Below are positions 1-7,702 of a stretch of 21,582 nucleotides of DNA, piece by piece. The translations under genes and the position numbers were made by a program. The DNA is from Marvinbryantia sp. GTDB taxonomy: Bacteria > Bacillota > Clostridia > Lachnospirales > Lachnospiraceae. The stretch spans positions 1 to 21,582 of the forward strand of contig JAEDFS010000031.1 of the NCBI GenBank assembly GCA_016297895.1, written 5' to 3'. A model generated the notes under the pieces. That model was not told the DNA's origin, did no database searches, and was given only the letters and a program-made list of their open reading frames with translations. The stretch's first letter is position 1, and every line of letters begins with the position of its first letter.

Positions 1-69
1 CAGAGACTGATGAGCATCACGGAGAATCGTTTCTGTAATCTTAATTGGTTTCTTAGCTTGTTCTGCCAT
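1..69 (-). CDS. oadA: Oxaloacetate decarboxylase/pyruvate carboxylase alpha-type subunit (5' end only)
   Basis: Only the first 23 codons lie in the window. The translated N-terminus contains ITETILRDAHQSL, the hallmark start of the HMGL-like carboxyltransferase domain found in OadA, pyruvate carboxylase subunit B and the 5S subunit of transcarboxylase. In that family the Asp begins a metal-binding site and the enzyme transfers a carboxyl group between a 2-oxoacid and biotin. An AGGAGG ribosome binding site lies at 81-86, 11 nt before the ATG. It is the last visible gene of the decarboxylase operon, separated from oadB by about 160 bp of inverted repeats. The rest of the protein, including any C-terminal biotin domain, is outside the window, so oxaloacetate versus pyruvate specificity cannot be judged. 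Confidence 0.85.
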   Translation of the reverse strand, partial: MAEQAKKPIKITETILRDAHQSL

Positions 70-114
70 TATGATTCTTTCCTCCTAAATATTTTATCAA
101 ATCATTTTAAGGAA

Positions 115-172
115 GTTCCATGCGCTAAGCGAAAACTTCACATAAGCTCGTTTTCACTAAGTTGCATGGAAC
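115..172. repeat. Long imperfect inverted repeat (stem-loop) between oadB and oadA
   Basis: The arms at 115-136 and 150-172 are inverted copies. The outer nine bases, GTTCCATGC/GCATGGAAC, are perfect and the inner part (CTAAGCGAAAAC against CTTAGTGAAAAC) has two mismatches. The loop is about 13 nt. The element ends about 30 bp upstream of the oadA ribosome binding site on the transcribed strand. There is no T-run after it, so a simple terminator is unlikely. An mRNA-stabilising or processing hairpin, or a dispersed REP/MITE-like element, fits better. Confidence 0.75.
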
Positions 173-175
173 GGG

Positions 176-231
176 GTTCACACTAACCTCAGGCTGCGCC
201 TGTCGGCTTGCCTTCGCTAAGTGTTCACACC
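176..231. repeat. Second imperfect stem-loop with an 8-bp direct repeat, abutting the oadB stop
   Basis: GTTCACAC occurs at 176-183 and again at 223-230. The flanking sequence (GGGGTTCACACTAA against the complement of CTAAGTGTTCACACCC) also forms a loose inverted pair. Inside lies a clean five-base-pair hairpin, CAGGC-TGC-GCCTG (190-202). With the larger hairpin at 115-172 it forms one compound element that fills the oadB-oadA gap. CTAA words recur in each arm, which suggests that the parts are related. Confidence 0.5.
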
Positions 232-1380
232 CTATACCCCGAATATAGCCATGAACGTACCGGCTGCTACTGCTGTACCGATAACACCTGCTACGTTGGG
301 TCCCATTGCGTGCATCAGCAGGAAGTTGGTAGGATCAGCTTCTGCTCCGACCTTCTGGGATACACGGGCTGCCATCGGCACTGCGGATACACCTGCGGAA
401 CCGATCAGCGGATTGATCTTGCCGCCGGACAGCTTGCACATCAGTTTACCGAACATAACACCACCAAAGGTACCGAATGCGAATGCTACCAGACCCAGTA
501 CTACGATCTTGATGGTTGCCAGATTCAGGAATGCTTCCGCACTTGTAGTTGCACCTACGGAAGTTCCCAGCAGGATAACTACGATGTACATCAGGGCGTT
601 GGATGCTGTCTCTGTCAGCTGTTTTACCACACCAGACTCACGGAACAGGTTACCCAGCATCAGCATACCAACCAGAGGAGCTGTGGTGGGCAGGATCAGG
701 CAGACAACAATGGTAATGATGATCGGGAAGAGGATCTTCTCCAGCTTGGAAACCGGACGAAGCTGCTCCATCTTGATCTTTCTCTCTTCCTCAGTTGTGA
801 ACAGTTTCATGATAGGCGGCTGGATAATGGGAACCAGTGACATGTAGGAATAAGCTGCCACTGCGATGGGACCCATCAGTTCGGTCTGTCCCAGCTTACC
901 TGCAAGGAAGATGGAAGTCGGGCCGTCCGCACCACCGATAATGGAGATGGCTGCTGCTGCTTTTCCGTTGAATCCAAGGAAGATAGCCAGGAAATACGCC
1001 ATGTAAATACCAAGCTGTGCTGCAGCACCAAGTAAAAAGCTCTTCGGGTTGGCGATCAGGGGACCGAAGTCGGTCATGGCGCCAACACCCATGAAAATCA
1101 GTGAGGGCAGGATACTCCACTCATCCAGTAAGTAGAAGTAATGAAGAAGTCCGCCTACACCATTGGACATGTCTTCCGGTGCTGCCATGATATCCGGGTA
1201 GATATTAACCAGCAGCATACCGAAGGCAATCGGAACCAGCAGAAGCGGCTCATACTCTTTTTTGATAGCCAGATACAGGAATACACATGCGACTGCTATC
1301 ATAATGTAGTTTCCCCAAGTCAGGTTAAAAAACGCTGTCTGGTGAATCAGATTGCCCAATGTATCTGTAATGTATGACAT
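232..1380 (-). CDS. oadB: Na+-translocating decarboxylase beta subunit
   Basis: This 382-aa polytopic membrane protein is the beta subunit of a sodium-pumping biotin-dependent decarboxylase (OadB/MmdB/GcdB family). It decarboxylates carboxybiotin and exports Na+. The family signature GGADGPTSIF is present with its Asp at residue 152, which in the family is on the ion and proton path. A second conserved segment with MGPNVAG lies near residue 360. Hydrophobic segments fill almost the whole length, and the length is close to MmdB-type proteins. An AGGAGG site sits 7 nt before the ATG. The gene follows the biotin carrier by 44 bp in the same operon. The family assignment is certain. The substrate (oxaloacetate, methylmalonyl-CoA or another) cannot be read from this subunit. 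Confidence 0.95.
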   Translation of the reverse strand: MSYITDTLGNLIHQTAFFNLTWGNYIMIAVACVFLYLAIKKEYEPLLLVPIAFGMLLVNIYPDIMAAPEDMSNGVGGLLHYFYLLDEWSILPSLIFMGVGAMTDFGPLIANPKSFLLGAAAQLGIYMAYFLAIFLGFNGKAAAAISIIGGADGPTSIFLAGKLGQTELMGPIAVAAYSYMSLVPIIQPPIMKLFTTEEERKIKMEQLRPVSKLEKILFPIIITIVVCLILPTTAPLVGMLMLGNLFRESGVVKQLTETASNALMYIVVILLGTSVGATTSAEAFLNLATIKIVVLGLVAFAFGTFGGVMFGKLMCKLSGGKINPLIGSAGVSAVPMAARVSQKVGAEADPTNFLLMHAMGPNVAGVIGTAVAAGTFMAIFGV

Positions 1381-1424
1381 TGTTTTACCTCCTGTTTTGC
1401 TGTATCACAAAGACGAAACGTGGA

Positions 1425-1799
1425 TTAGTTCAGAGATGCCAGCACGTCGCCGTTTTCTACTGCTGCGCCTACTGCTACATCAATGCTTGCTACCGTTCCG
1501 TCCTGCGGAGCTACTACAGGAATCTCCATCTTCATAGCTTCCAGAATGATGATGGTATCACCGGCTTTTACAGCCTGTCCGACACTTGCTTCTACCTTGA
1601 ATACTTTTCCCGGTACGGAAGCAGTTACTTTTACTGCGCCTGCGCCTGCTCCGGCTGCTGCTGCCGGTGCTGCTGCGGGAGCTGCCTTCGGTGCTGCCTT
1701 GGGAGCTGCTTTTGCTGCCGGTGCTGCTGCACTGCCGGTGCCTTCTTCTACAGTTACATCATATGCTACGCCATTTACTGTAATTGTATATGTCTTCAT
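1425..1799 (-). CDS. Biotin carboxyl carrier protein of the decarboxylase
   Basis: This 124-aa protein is a biotin/lipoyl attachment domain preceded by a short beta segment and an Ala/Pro/Lys linker (about residues 23-56). The biotinylation motif EAMKME places the acceptor at Lys90, and the C-terminal half has the usual hammerhead fold pattern (PGKVFKV...GTVASIDV...NGDVLASL). It corresponds to MmdC/GcdC or the 1.3S subunit of transcarboxylase. It would shuttle CO2 from the carboxyltransferase to OadB at the membrane. A GGAGG site lies upstream of the ATG, and the gene begins 18 bp after the OadG-like gene. The flexible linker is composed of AAP and AAPK repeats similar to those in the neighbouring OadG-like protein. 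A holocarboxylase synthetase (BirA) from elsewhere would be needed. Confidence 0.95.
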   Translation of the reverse strand: MKTYTITVNGVAYDVTVEEGTGSAAAPAAKAAPKAAPKAAPAAAPAAAAGAGAGAVKVTASVPGKVFKVEASVGQAVKAGDTIIILEAMKMEIPVVAPQDGTVASIDVAVGAAVENGDVLASLN

Positions 1800-1817
1800 C
1801 TTTTATTCCTCCATTTA

Positions 1818-2657
1818 TTAGGCTCTCTGCCATTTATTGCGGTTATGTTTCTTGATGGAACGAACCACAAATCCGTCCGGACTGGTTCCTTCTGCTGCTG
1901 CAATTGCTGCAGCGATAACTGCGATCAGTTCTGTGTCATCTACAGTCTCTTCCACTACCGGAGCTGCCGGTGCGGGAGCCGGTGCTGCCTTCGGTGCTGC
2001 CGGTGCTGCTTTTTTCCTGGTCGCTGATTCTTCCAGCTTGGCGATGTGCTTGAACTGGCTGATCAGGAAGCTTAAGAACAGCAGTACACAGAATACGATT
2101 CCGATACCCATAATGGTATTCATTCCTGCTTCCTGCATCTTACGGCCGAAAGATACATCTCCTGTGGAGAATGTCATTCCTTCCATGGACAGATCTTTTC
2201 TGCTGAGAGTGGTCGTAACCTCTCCTTCCATGTTTTCGAATTCGCAGGCACTCTTGATCACGATCTCATCATCATTTGCGGTGATCTGATGGGATTTGAT
2301 TCCCTTGTAAGCTCCCAGTTCTTCCTTTACGCTCTTCCAGGATTCCAGGCTGGCTGCCACACTGTTGTCTACGATCGCCAGCAGAGATGTGGGATGAAGC
2401 TGCTCTTCGATCTGAGCATCTGTCATGCCGACTACCATCTCGATGCTTGCCTGTGCGTAGGACTCCAGTGCCTGTCTGTCTGATGCACTGATTCCGTCCG
2501 AATCGCCGATGGAGATGGCTGCCGGATCCGCTGCTGCTTCTGTCACAACCTCAGTGGCTGCTGCTGTCTCAGTCTCTTCTGCAGATACTCCCATGCCGGA
2601 GAATAAAAGCAGGGCTGCCATGGATACGGAACAGAATAATCCTTTAAATTTTCTCAT
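1818..2657 (-). CDS. OadG-like membrane subunit with a large exported N-terminal domain
   Basis: With an ATG start at 2657 the protein has 279 aa. It has a signal peptide (MRKFKGLF..., cleavage near VSA-EE at residue 26), an exported domain to about residue 170, one transmembrane helix (about 180-201), an Ala/Pro linker and a C-terminal segment with AVIAAAIAAAEG and SIKKHNRNKW typical of OadG/MmdD tails. OadG-type subunits anchor and stabilise the alpha-beta complex. Ordinary OadG proteins are much shorter, so the roughly 140-residue ectodomain is an extra whose role is unknown. An in-frame GTG lies nine bases upstream, but it falls inside the AGGTGA ribosome binding site (2663-2668), which is spaced five bases from the ATG. 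The ATG is therefore preferred. It begins 14 bp after the carboxyltransferase stop. Confidence 0.85.
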   Translation of the reverse strand: MRKFKGLFCSVSMAALLLFSGMGVSAEETETAAATEVVTEAAADPAAISIGDSDGISASDRQALESYAQASIEMVVGMTDAQIEEQLHPTSLLAIVDNSVAASLESWKSVKEELGAYKGIKSHQITANDDEIVIKSACEFENMEGEVTTTLSRKDLSMEGMTFSTGDVSFGRKMQEAGMNTIMGIGIVFCVLLFLSFLISQFKHIAKLEESATRKKAAPAAPKAAPAPAPAAPVVEETVDDTELIAVIAAAIAAAEGTSPDGFVVRSIKKHNRNKWQRA

Positions 2658-2671
2658 ATCATTCACCTCGC

Positions 2672-4108
2672 TTAAACCGTACCGTGTTTTTTCGCCGGAC
2701 GATCTTCTCTTTTTGTGAATAACATTTCGAATGCGCCGATCACATATTTTCTTGTCTCAGCTGCCTCAATAATGGTATCTACATATCCTCTCTTTGCTGC
2801 GGATACGGCACTTGTCTGAAGTGCTGCGTATTCTGCTGCCTTCTCGTTAATAGTAGCAGCATCTGCATCTGCGTACATGATCTTTGCAGCCAGTTTTGCA
2901 TCCATGGTTCCGATCTCAGCGGTGGGCCATGCAAATGTCAGGTCTGCTCCGATGGATTTGCTGTTCATTGCCACATAAGCACTTCCGTAAGCTGCTCCGA
3001 TGATCACATTTACCTTCGGAACGGTTGCATTAGCGAATGCGTAGGTCAGTTTGGAAACTGCCTTTGCGATTCCTTTTTCCGCACACATGGATGCCTTGAA
3101 GCCTTTTACATTGGTCAGAGTAAGTACGGGGATGCCGAAAGCGTCACAGAAGTTCACGAACTCTGCTGCCTTTAAGGATCCTCTTCTTGTCAGAACTGCA
3201 TCAAAGGTCTCAGCCTTATTGCCTTCCTCATCATAAACCTCGGTACGGTTTGCCACTGCACCTACGGTCTGGCCGTTCAGGCGGATGAAACCGGTTACCA
3301 TTTCTTTTGCGTAAGCTGCCTTCACTTCCACAAACAGATTGTCATCTGCAATGTTGGACAGAAGGATGGAGGTATCGCCTACACAGTTTGCAAGGTCTGC
3401 ACATACACGATTCAGGTCGTCTGCGCATTCTTCGTAGGACATGTCATCTTCATTGTTTGCCGGAAGCATGGTTACCAGCTGACGGATCTGAGTAAAGATC
3501 TCATCCTCGCTGCCTGTAAAGTCTACAAGACCTGCTTCTTCGCTCTGGAATTTTGCAGATGCGGTATCGCATTTTTCAACTGTATTTCCATCCAGTGCGT
3601 TCGGAGAGTTTACAAATAATTTTGCTTTCTTATCTTCCATGAAAGTAAAATCTGTCAGTCCCGGTACCAGAGCAAGACCGCCGCCGCAGTTACCGAACAC
3701 TGCTGTGATCTGAGGTACGATTCCTGAAGCAAGAGACTGTTTCATATAGATCTCGCCAAATGCGTTCAGCGCATCTGTTGCTTCCTGCAGTCTCAGGCCT
3801 GCACAGTCGATCAGACCGATTACCGGTGCACCCATCTTGAGTGCCAGATCATATAATCCTGCAATCTTCTTCGCGTGCATTTCACCGATTGTACCGCCAA
3901 GTACAGAAGCATCCTGGCTGTATACATATACCAGATTGCCATCGATCACACCATAACCTGTGATAACGCCGTCAGCGGGAGTCTCGGCCTTCGCCATGTT
4001 AAAATCTGTGTTTCTGGCAGTAATGCCTGCACCGATTTCAACAAAACTGTTCTCATCAAGCAAAGACGCGATTCTTTTGCTTGCTAAGCTTTGTGCTGTG
4101 TTACTCAT
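2672..4108 (-). CDS. Acyl-CoA carboxyltransferase subunit (crotonase type, MmdA/12S-like)
   Basis: This 478-aa protein has the two-domain carboxyltransferase fold of methylmalonyl-CoA decarboxylase alpha, propionyl-CoA carboxylase beta and transcarboxylase 12S. The first half has a Gly-rich oxyanion segment (FGNCGGGLALVPGLTDF, about residue 147). The second half carries VKGF, ATVPKVNVIIGAAYGSAY and AWPTAEIG. Several positions differ from classical MmdA (NCGGG for the usual PCAGG, GSAYVAMNSK for GGAYIVM), and it is somewhat shorter than the roughly 510-aa relatives. It is therefore a divergent subfamily and its acyl-CoA substrate is uncertain. A GGAGGG site precedes the ATG. It is first in the operon, with a sigma-A promoter about 60 bp upstream. 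Methylmalonyl-CoA, malonyl-CoA or glutaconyl-CoA are candidates. Confidence 0.88.
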   Translation of the reverse strand: MSNTAQSLASKRIASLLDENSFVEIGAGITARNTDFNMAKAETPADGVITGYGVIDGNLVYVYSQDASVLGGTIGEMHAKKIAGLYDLALKMGAPVIGLIDCAGLRLQEATDALNAFGEIYMKQSLASGIVPQITAVFGNCGGGLALVPGLTDFTFMEDKKAKLFVNSPNALDGNTVEKCDTASAKFQSEEAGLVDFTGSEDEIFTQIRQLVTMLPANNEDDMSYEECADDLNRVCADLANCVGDTSILLSNIADDNLFVEVKAAYAKEMVTGFIRLNGQTVGAVANRTEVYDEEGNKAETFDAVLTRRGSLKAAEFVNFCDAFGIPVLTLTNVKGFKASMCAEKGIAKAVSKLTYAFANATVPKVNVIIGAAYGSAYVAMNSKSIGADLTFAWPTAEIGTMDAKLAAKIMYADADAATINEKAAEYAALQTSAVSAAKRGYVDTIIEAAETRKYVIGAFEMLFTKREDRPAKKHGTV

Positions 4109-4166
4109 TATTCAGCCCTCCATTTGATATATTAGATAAATTGAAACCAATTATCTGCCGTTTACC

Positions 4167-4195
4167 ATTGTAACTGTTTTGTTCCTAAATATCAA
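4167..4195 (-). promoter_or_regulatory. Sigma-A promoter of the decarboxylase operon
   Basis: On the minus strand TTGATA (4190-4195) and TACAAT (4167-4172) are separated by exactly 17 bp. This predicts a transcript start near 4160 and a leader of about 50 nt before the carboxyltransferase ATG. The gap to the next gene (4109-4275) otherwise holds only A/T-rich sequence and no convincing terminator. Confidence 0.8.
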
Positions 4196-4275
4196 GAGTT
4201 TTTCATTTTTTTGCCACTTTTTTAACAAGGTGTTGTCGAAAGCCGGAGTGTGCCATTCACCGGTTTCCATCCTCT

Positions 4276-5481
4276 TTAAAAGATAAATCTGTTGATGACC
4301 CATCTAAGACTATGTACGAACTGCCGCCTCTGTACGCTTTGCGCAGTTACGAGGGGTACCTCCTCCAGAAGGATTCCATCCAGATAATACCTCTGGATCC
4401 CCACCATGGTTCCCTTTTTTACCGGTGCCTCCACTGCTTTTTTTACCGTGGCCTGACAGATGATCTTTTCCCCTTCGCCAACCAGATATTCCTTTTTCTC
4501 CTCCGGGGCCGTTTCCAGTTCCAGCGAAACTTCAGGATCCTCCCAGGGATTTTGGTTTTCCCCCAGTCCCTCTTTCACCGTGATCCTGTCTTTTTCCGGC
4601 TGATAAGAGATCGTCTCTGTCTGATAATGGGCAAGGCCATATTCCATCAGCCGCCTGGTATCCTTCCATTTATAAGAGCGGTTTCCCGGCCAGCCGCAGG
4701 CCAGAAGGGCTGTCACGAACACTCTGTCTCCCTGCTTAAGTGCACCCACATAACAGTATCCCGCAGCGGTGGTAAACCCGGTCTTCCCGGTCAGCGCACC
4801 CTCCATCATGTCCAGAAATGCATTGTGGTTCACGCAGGAAAAGGACCGGTTCCCGGACAGATCCTGAAATGTATAATCCCGTGTCCCGGTGATCTGAAGA
4901 AAGGCTTCTCTCTGGGGCGATTCAGATATACAATAGGTCAGCACTCTGGCAAGATTCTCTGCCGTGGTGGAATGTACTCCGCCCTCGTCCGCCGCATCCA
5001 GCCCGTTCGGCGTCACATAATGCGTATTCTCACACCCGATGTCCCGGACTTTTGCGTTCATCAGCGCCGCAAACTGTTCCACACTCCCTCCAATGTGTTC
5101 TGCGATCACCACAGCACTGTCGTTGTGGGATTCCAGCATCATGGAATAGAGAAGATCCTGAAGGCGGTACCGTTCTCCGGTTCGGACTCCCAGGCGCACC
5201 TCCGGCTGGGAAGCCGCATTGGCAGAAACCCGGACTTCATCAGACAGATCTCCCATTTCCAGTGCCAGGATACAGGTCATGATTTTTGTGGTACTGGCCA
5301 TGGGAAGAATTTCGTCCCCGTTTTTTTCCAAAAGAATACGCCCGCTGCTGCCATCCATCAAAACGGCACTGCGGGCGTACAGATCCTGTAACTCCTCCGG
5401 CATCTCCTTTGCCCCGGCGCTCCCTGACAAAATGGTCACTGTCATCAGACAAAGGATGATCCAACTCCATATTTTTTTCAA
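4276..5481 (-). CDS. Exported D-alanyl-D-alanine carboxypeptidase (PBP5 family)
   Basis: This 401-aa serine peptidase of family S11 trims the terminal D-Ala from peptidoglycan stem peptides outside the membrane. All three active-site motifs are present: S-T-T-K at 63-66, S-H-N at 118-120 and K-T-G at 233-235. An N-terminal signal peptide ends near residue 24 (AGA-KE). The catalytic domain is followed by a beta-rich C-terminal region, and the last 15 residues are basic and hydrophobic, as in PBP5 membrane-anchoring tails. The start is TTG (5479-5481) with GGGG about nine bases upstream. No better ATG fits the signal peptide. It is the last gene of the scp operon, with a 73-bp gap after the phospholipase gene. 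Its paralogue lies at 8612-9844. Confidence 0.92.
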   Translation of the reverse strand: MKKIWSWIILCLMTVTILSGSAGAKEMPEELQDLYARSAVLMDGSSGRILLEKNGDEILPMASTTKIMTCILALEMGDLSDEVRVSANAASQPEVRLGVRTGERYRLQDLLYSMMLESHNDSAVVIAEHIGGSVEQFAALMNAKVRDIGCENTHYVTPNGLDAADEGGVHSTTAENLARVLTYCISESPQREAFLQITGTRDYTFQDLSGNRSFSCVNHNAFLDMMEGALTGKTGFTTAAGYCYVGALKQGDRVFVTALLACGWPGNRSYKWKDTRRLMEYGLAHYQTETISYQPEKDRITVKEGLGENQNPWEDPEVSLELETAPEEKKEYLVGEGEKIICQATVKKAVEAPVKKGTMVGIQRYYLDGILLEEVPLVTAQSVQRRQFVHSLRWVINRFIF

Positions 5482-5554
5482 ACTGCCGCACCCCTTTCTC
5501 CCGGAATCCGCTTATCAGTCAGCGGTCCTTTCAATAGAAAGATATGCGTCTTTT

Positions 5555-6343
5555 TCAGTTATAATTCCGGTTAAATCGCGGGTTCAGTTCCCCTGTACTT
5601 TCTATGTTTTTCAGGAACTCATCCAGCACCGTCACCGTCTCCGGAACGGCCAGCTTAAAGAGCCGCTTTAATTCCCGGGTGCTCTGCAGACATCTCTCTA
5701 CCGGCTGTCTGCGGATGATACGCCCCTGAACCAGATCATAGATTCCCGTCATCTTTCCTATGCCCAGCATGAAATTCCGTTTCAAAGGCCCTTTACATAC
5801 GGTGATTCCCGTATAAAATTTCATCCACCACAGTGCCTGTCTCACATCTTTTTCCGTGATGCCGTCCAACACAGAGGAAATGACCCGGATACTTTCCTGT
5901 TCTACATGAATCACACAGGCCGGATGATACCGAAATGGATTTTTTCCTGTCTGCTCCATCAGCGCCCGGTCAAATTCTGTCTCGATCTCGTCATGAGGTG
6001 CTCCCGTTTTGTCAATATATTTTCCGATAAAGGGATGACAGCTGCTGTCCAGCATAAAATGGCAGATGAATCCGCATAGATAGGCCAGAAGCGCTTCGTC
6101 CTTCGTCTGCTGATACAGCGCTCTTCCCTTCCGGAAAAATTCTTCCGCCGTCTGCTGATGCATGGTATATCCCACACGGTTTACCCTGTTTTTGCAGAAC
6201 GGATGGACATAAAACAGTATATCCGGTCCGTGAAGGCCAATGGCAAACTGATTTTTATGCTTGCCAAGCATTTCCTGTGCTTTTTTATCCAGACGCTGAC
6301 TGACCAGTTTTCCAAACAGGTCATGTGCATATGTGGTCGGCAT
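5555..6343 (-). CDS. Zinc-dependent phospholipase C-like protein
   Basis: This 262-aa protein resembles the zinc-dependent phospholipase C fold (PF00882-like). The metal-ligand pattern is complete by eye: H7-D8 (AHDLF), H38 and D41 (GLHGPDILFY), H62, H95, D99 and H103 (CHFMLDSSCHPF), and H117 with E121 (HDEIETEF). It lacks a signal peptide, unlike secreted phospholipase toxins, so it probably acts inside the cell or on the inner membrane face. Its substrate is unknown. The GAGGTGAT ribosome binding site overlaps the scpB stop codon (TGA within TATGAGG), so translation is likely coupled to scpB. Its constant company with scpAB and a carboxypeptidase suggests an envelope-related role, but that is inference. 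Confidence 0.85.
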   Translation of the reverse strand: MPTTYAHDLFGKLVSQRLDKKAQEMLGKHKNQFAIGLHGPDILFYVHPFCKNRVNRVGYTMHQQTAEEFFRKGRALYQQTKDEALLAYLCGFICHFMLDSSCHPFIGKYIDKTGAPHDEIETEFDRALMEQTGKNPFRYHPACVIHVEQESIRVISSVLDGITEKDVRQALWWMKFYTGITVCKGPLKRNFMLGIGKMTGIYDLVQGRIIRRQPVERCLQSTRELKRLFKLAVPETVTVLDEFLKNIESTGELNPRFNRNYN

Positions 6344-6354
6344 ACTTTATCACC

Positions 6355-6924
6355 TCATACTTGTAATGTTAATTGAATTTCTTCTTCTGCTTCCGCTTTG
6401 AAATCTTCCATTTTTACCGGATTCACAGATGGGAGATCAGCTAAAGACTGCACTCCGAAATTTCTTAAAAACTCTTCCGTCGTTCCAAACAGCAGAGGCC
6501 TGCCCGGTGCATCCAGACGCCCCAGCTCTTTTACCAGATTATATTCGATCAGCTTGTTTACCGCATGATCGCATTTTACTCCGCGGATCTTTTCCAGCTC
6601 CAGCTTGGTAATTGGCTGTTTATATGCGATTATGGATAGTGTCTCCAGAACCACATCTGTTAATACGATCTTTTTGGGCTGCTTTGCGATCTTCACCAGA
6701 TAATCATACTGTTCCGTCTTGGTACACATCTGAAATGCCCCGTCCAGTTCGATGATTCGGATTCCCCGGTCTTCTCCTTCATAGCGCTTCATCATACCGC
6801 GGATCAGTGTTTTGGTTGCCTCTGTGTCAAGCTCCATGGCTTTCCCGATCTGTTCTGCCGGGACCGCTTCTCCCATAGCAAATAATATGGCCTCTACCGC
6901 AGCCTCTAATTTCGTTACTTCCAC
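6355..6924 (-). CDS. scpB: Segregation and condensation protein B
   Basis: ScpB (189 aa) pairs as a dimer with ScpA and the SMC ATPase to compact and segregate the chromosome. The sequence begins LEAAVEAILFAMGEAVPAEQI and contains ETLSIIAYKQPITKLELEKIRGV and LGRLDAPGRPLLFGTTEEFL, which match the two winged-helix domains of ScpB. The length is typical. The start is GTG (6922-6924) with GAGGAA provided by the last codons of scpA, only 2 bp after the scpA stop, so the pair is tightly coupled. The C-terminal acidic tail (about residues 172-185) is family-typical. Confidence 0.97.
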   Translation of the reverse strand: MEVTKLEAAVEAILFAMGEAVPAEQIGKAMELDTEATKTLIRGMMKRYEGEDRGIRIIELDGAFQMCTKTEQYDYLVKIAKQPKKIVLTDVVLETLSIIAYKQPITKLELEKIRGVKCDHAVNKLIEYNLVKELGRLDAPGRPLLFGTTEEFLRNFGVQSLADLPSVNPVKMEDFKAEAEEEIQLTLQV

Positions 6925-6926
6925 AC

Positions 6927-7679
6927 TTATTCCTCACTTACTTTGGCAGTGATCAGAATTTCCGAAAAATTCTCTTCCTGCACGACTTCGATCCTGCCGG
7001 TTTTCATCAGCTCCAGCACGGTCAGGAAGGTGATGATCACCCGCATTTTCCCTTTCTGTTTTTCAAGAAGATCACGGAAGCTGCATGTTTTATGTTTCGC
7101 AATATACTCTTCCACATGACGGGTGGTCTCTTCCAGATTGACTTCTTCCTTTTCCATCTGGCCAAACTTGCTTCTGACAGGGTCGATTCTTGCCTCCTGC
7201 CGTTTCATAATGTCCTGGAAGATCCGGTTCAGGCTTGACAACGTCACCCCTGACAGCAGTTTTTCAAGATCCACCGGCTCCCGGTAATCCAGCACTTCTT
7301 TGGGAAGAGTCGGCTCTTTATAAAGGGCTTTCTCCGCATCCTGCTGAAGCTCCCTCAGTTCATAGGACATATACTTATACATTTTGTATTCCAGCAGCCG
7401 TTCCACCAGCTCCTGTCTGGGATCCTCTTCTTCCCCTTCTTCGTTCACTTCTTTTGGAAGAAGCATCCTGGACTTAATATCCAGCAGGGTGGCAGCCATC
7501 ACCAGGAACTCGCTCATGGTTCCCATATCTTCATTGCTGATATCCCTGATATACTCCATATACTGGTTGGTGATCTCCACGATCGGAATATCAAAAATGC
7601 TGACTTTGTTTTTATCGATCAGATGCAGCAGCAGATCCAGAGGACCTTCAAACTCCTGCAGTTTTACTGAAATTCCCAT
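6927..7679 (-). CDS. scpA: Segregation and condensation protein A
   Basis: ScpA (250 aa) is the kleisin that bridges the SMC heads in the bacterial condensin. The N-terminal motif LQEFEGPLDLLLHLIDKNKVSIFDI is diagnostic, and a C-terminal winged helix (FLTVLELMKTGRIEVVQEENF) binds the second SMC head. An AAGGGA site lies eight bases before the ATG. It follows the metallophosphoesterase stop by 23 bp and precedes scpB by 2 bp, all on one transcript from the promoter at 8553-8581. Confidence 0.97.
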   Translation of the reverse strand: MGISVKLQEFEGPLDLLLHLIDKNKVSIFDIPIVEITNQYMEYIRDISNEDMGTMSEFLVMAATLLDIKSRMLLPKEVNEEGEEEDPRQELVERLLEYKMYKYMSYELRELQQDAEKALYKEPTLPKEVLDYREPVDLEKLLSGVTLSSLNRIFQDIMKRQEARIDPVRSKFGQMEKEEVNLEETTRHVEEYIAKHKTCSFRDLLEKQKGKMRVIITFLTVLELMKTGRIEVVQEENFSEILITAKVSEE

Positions 7680-7702
7680 ATTCTGCGTCCCTTCTCTCTG
7701 CC

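Noticed and set aside
208..847. Two overlapping plus-strand frames opposite oadB
   Set aside because: They run antisense to a well-supported gene, have no ribosome binding site, and their Cys- or Pro-rich composition is what an opposite frame of this gene gives.
4312..5391. 359-residue plus-strand frame
   Set aside because: It is the complement of the D,D-carboxypeptidase gene, with no family resemblance or ribosome site.
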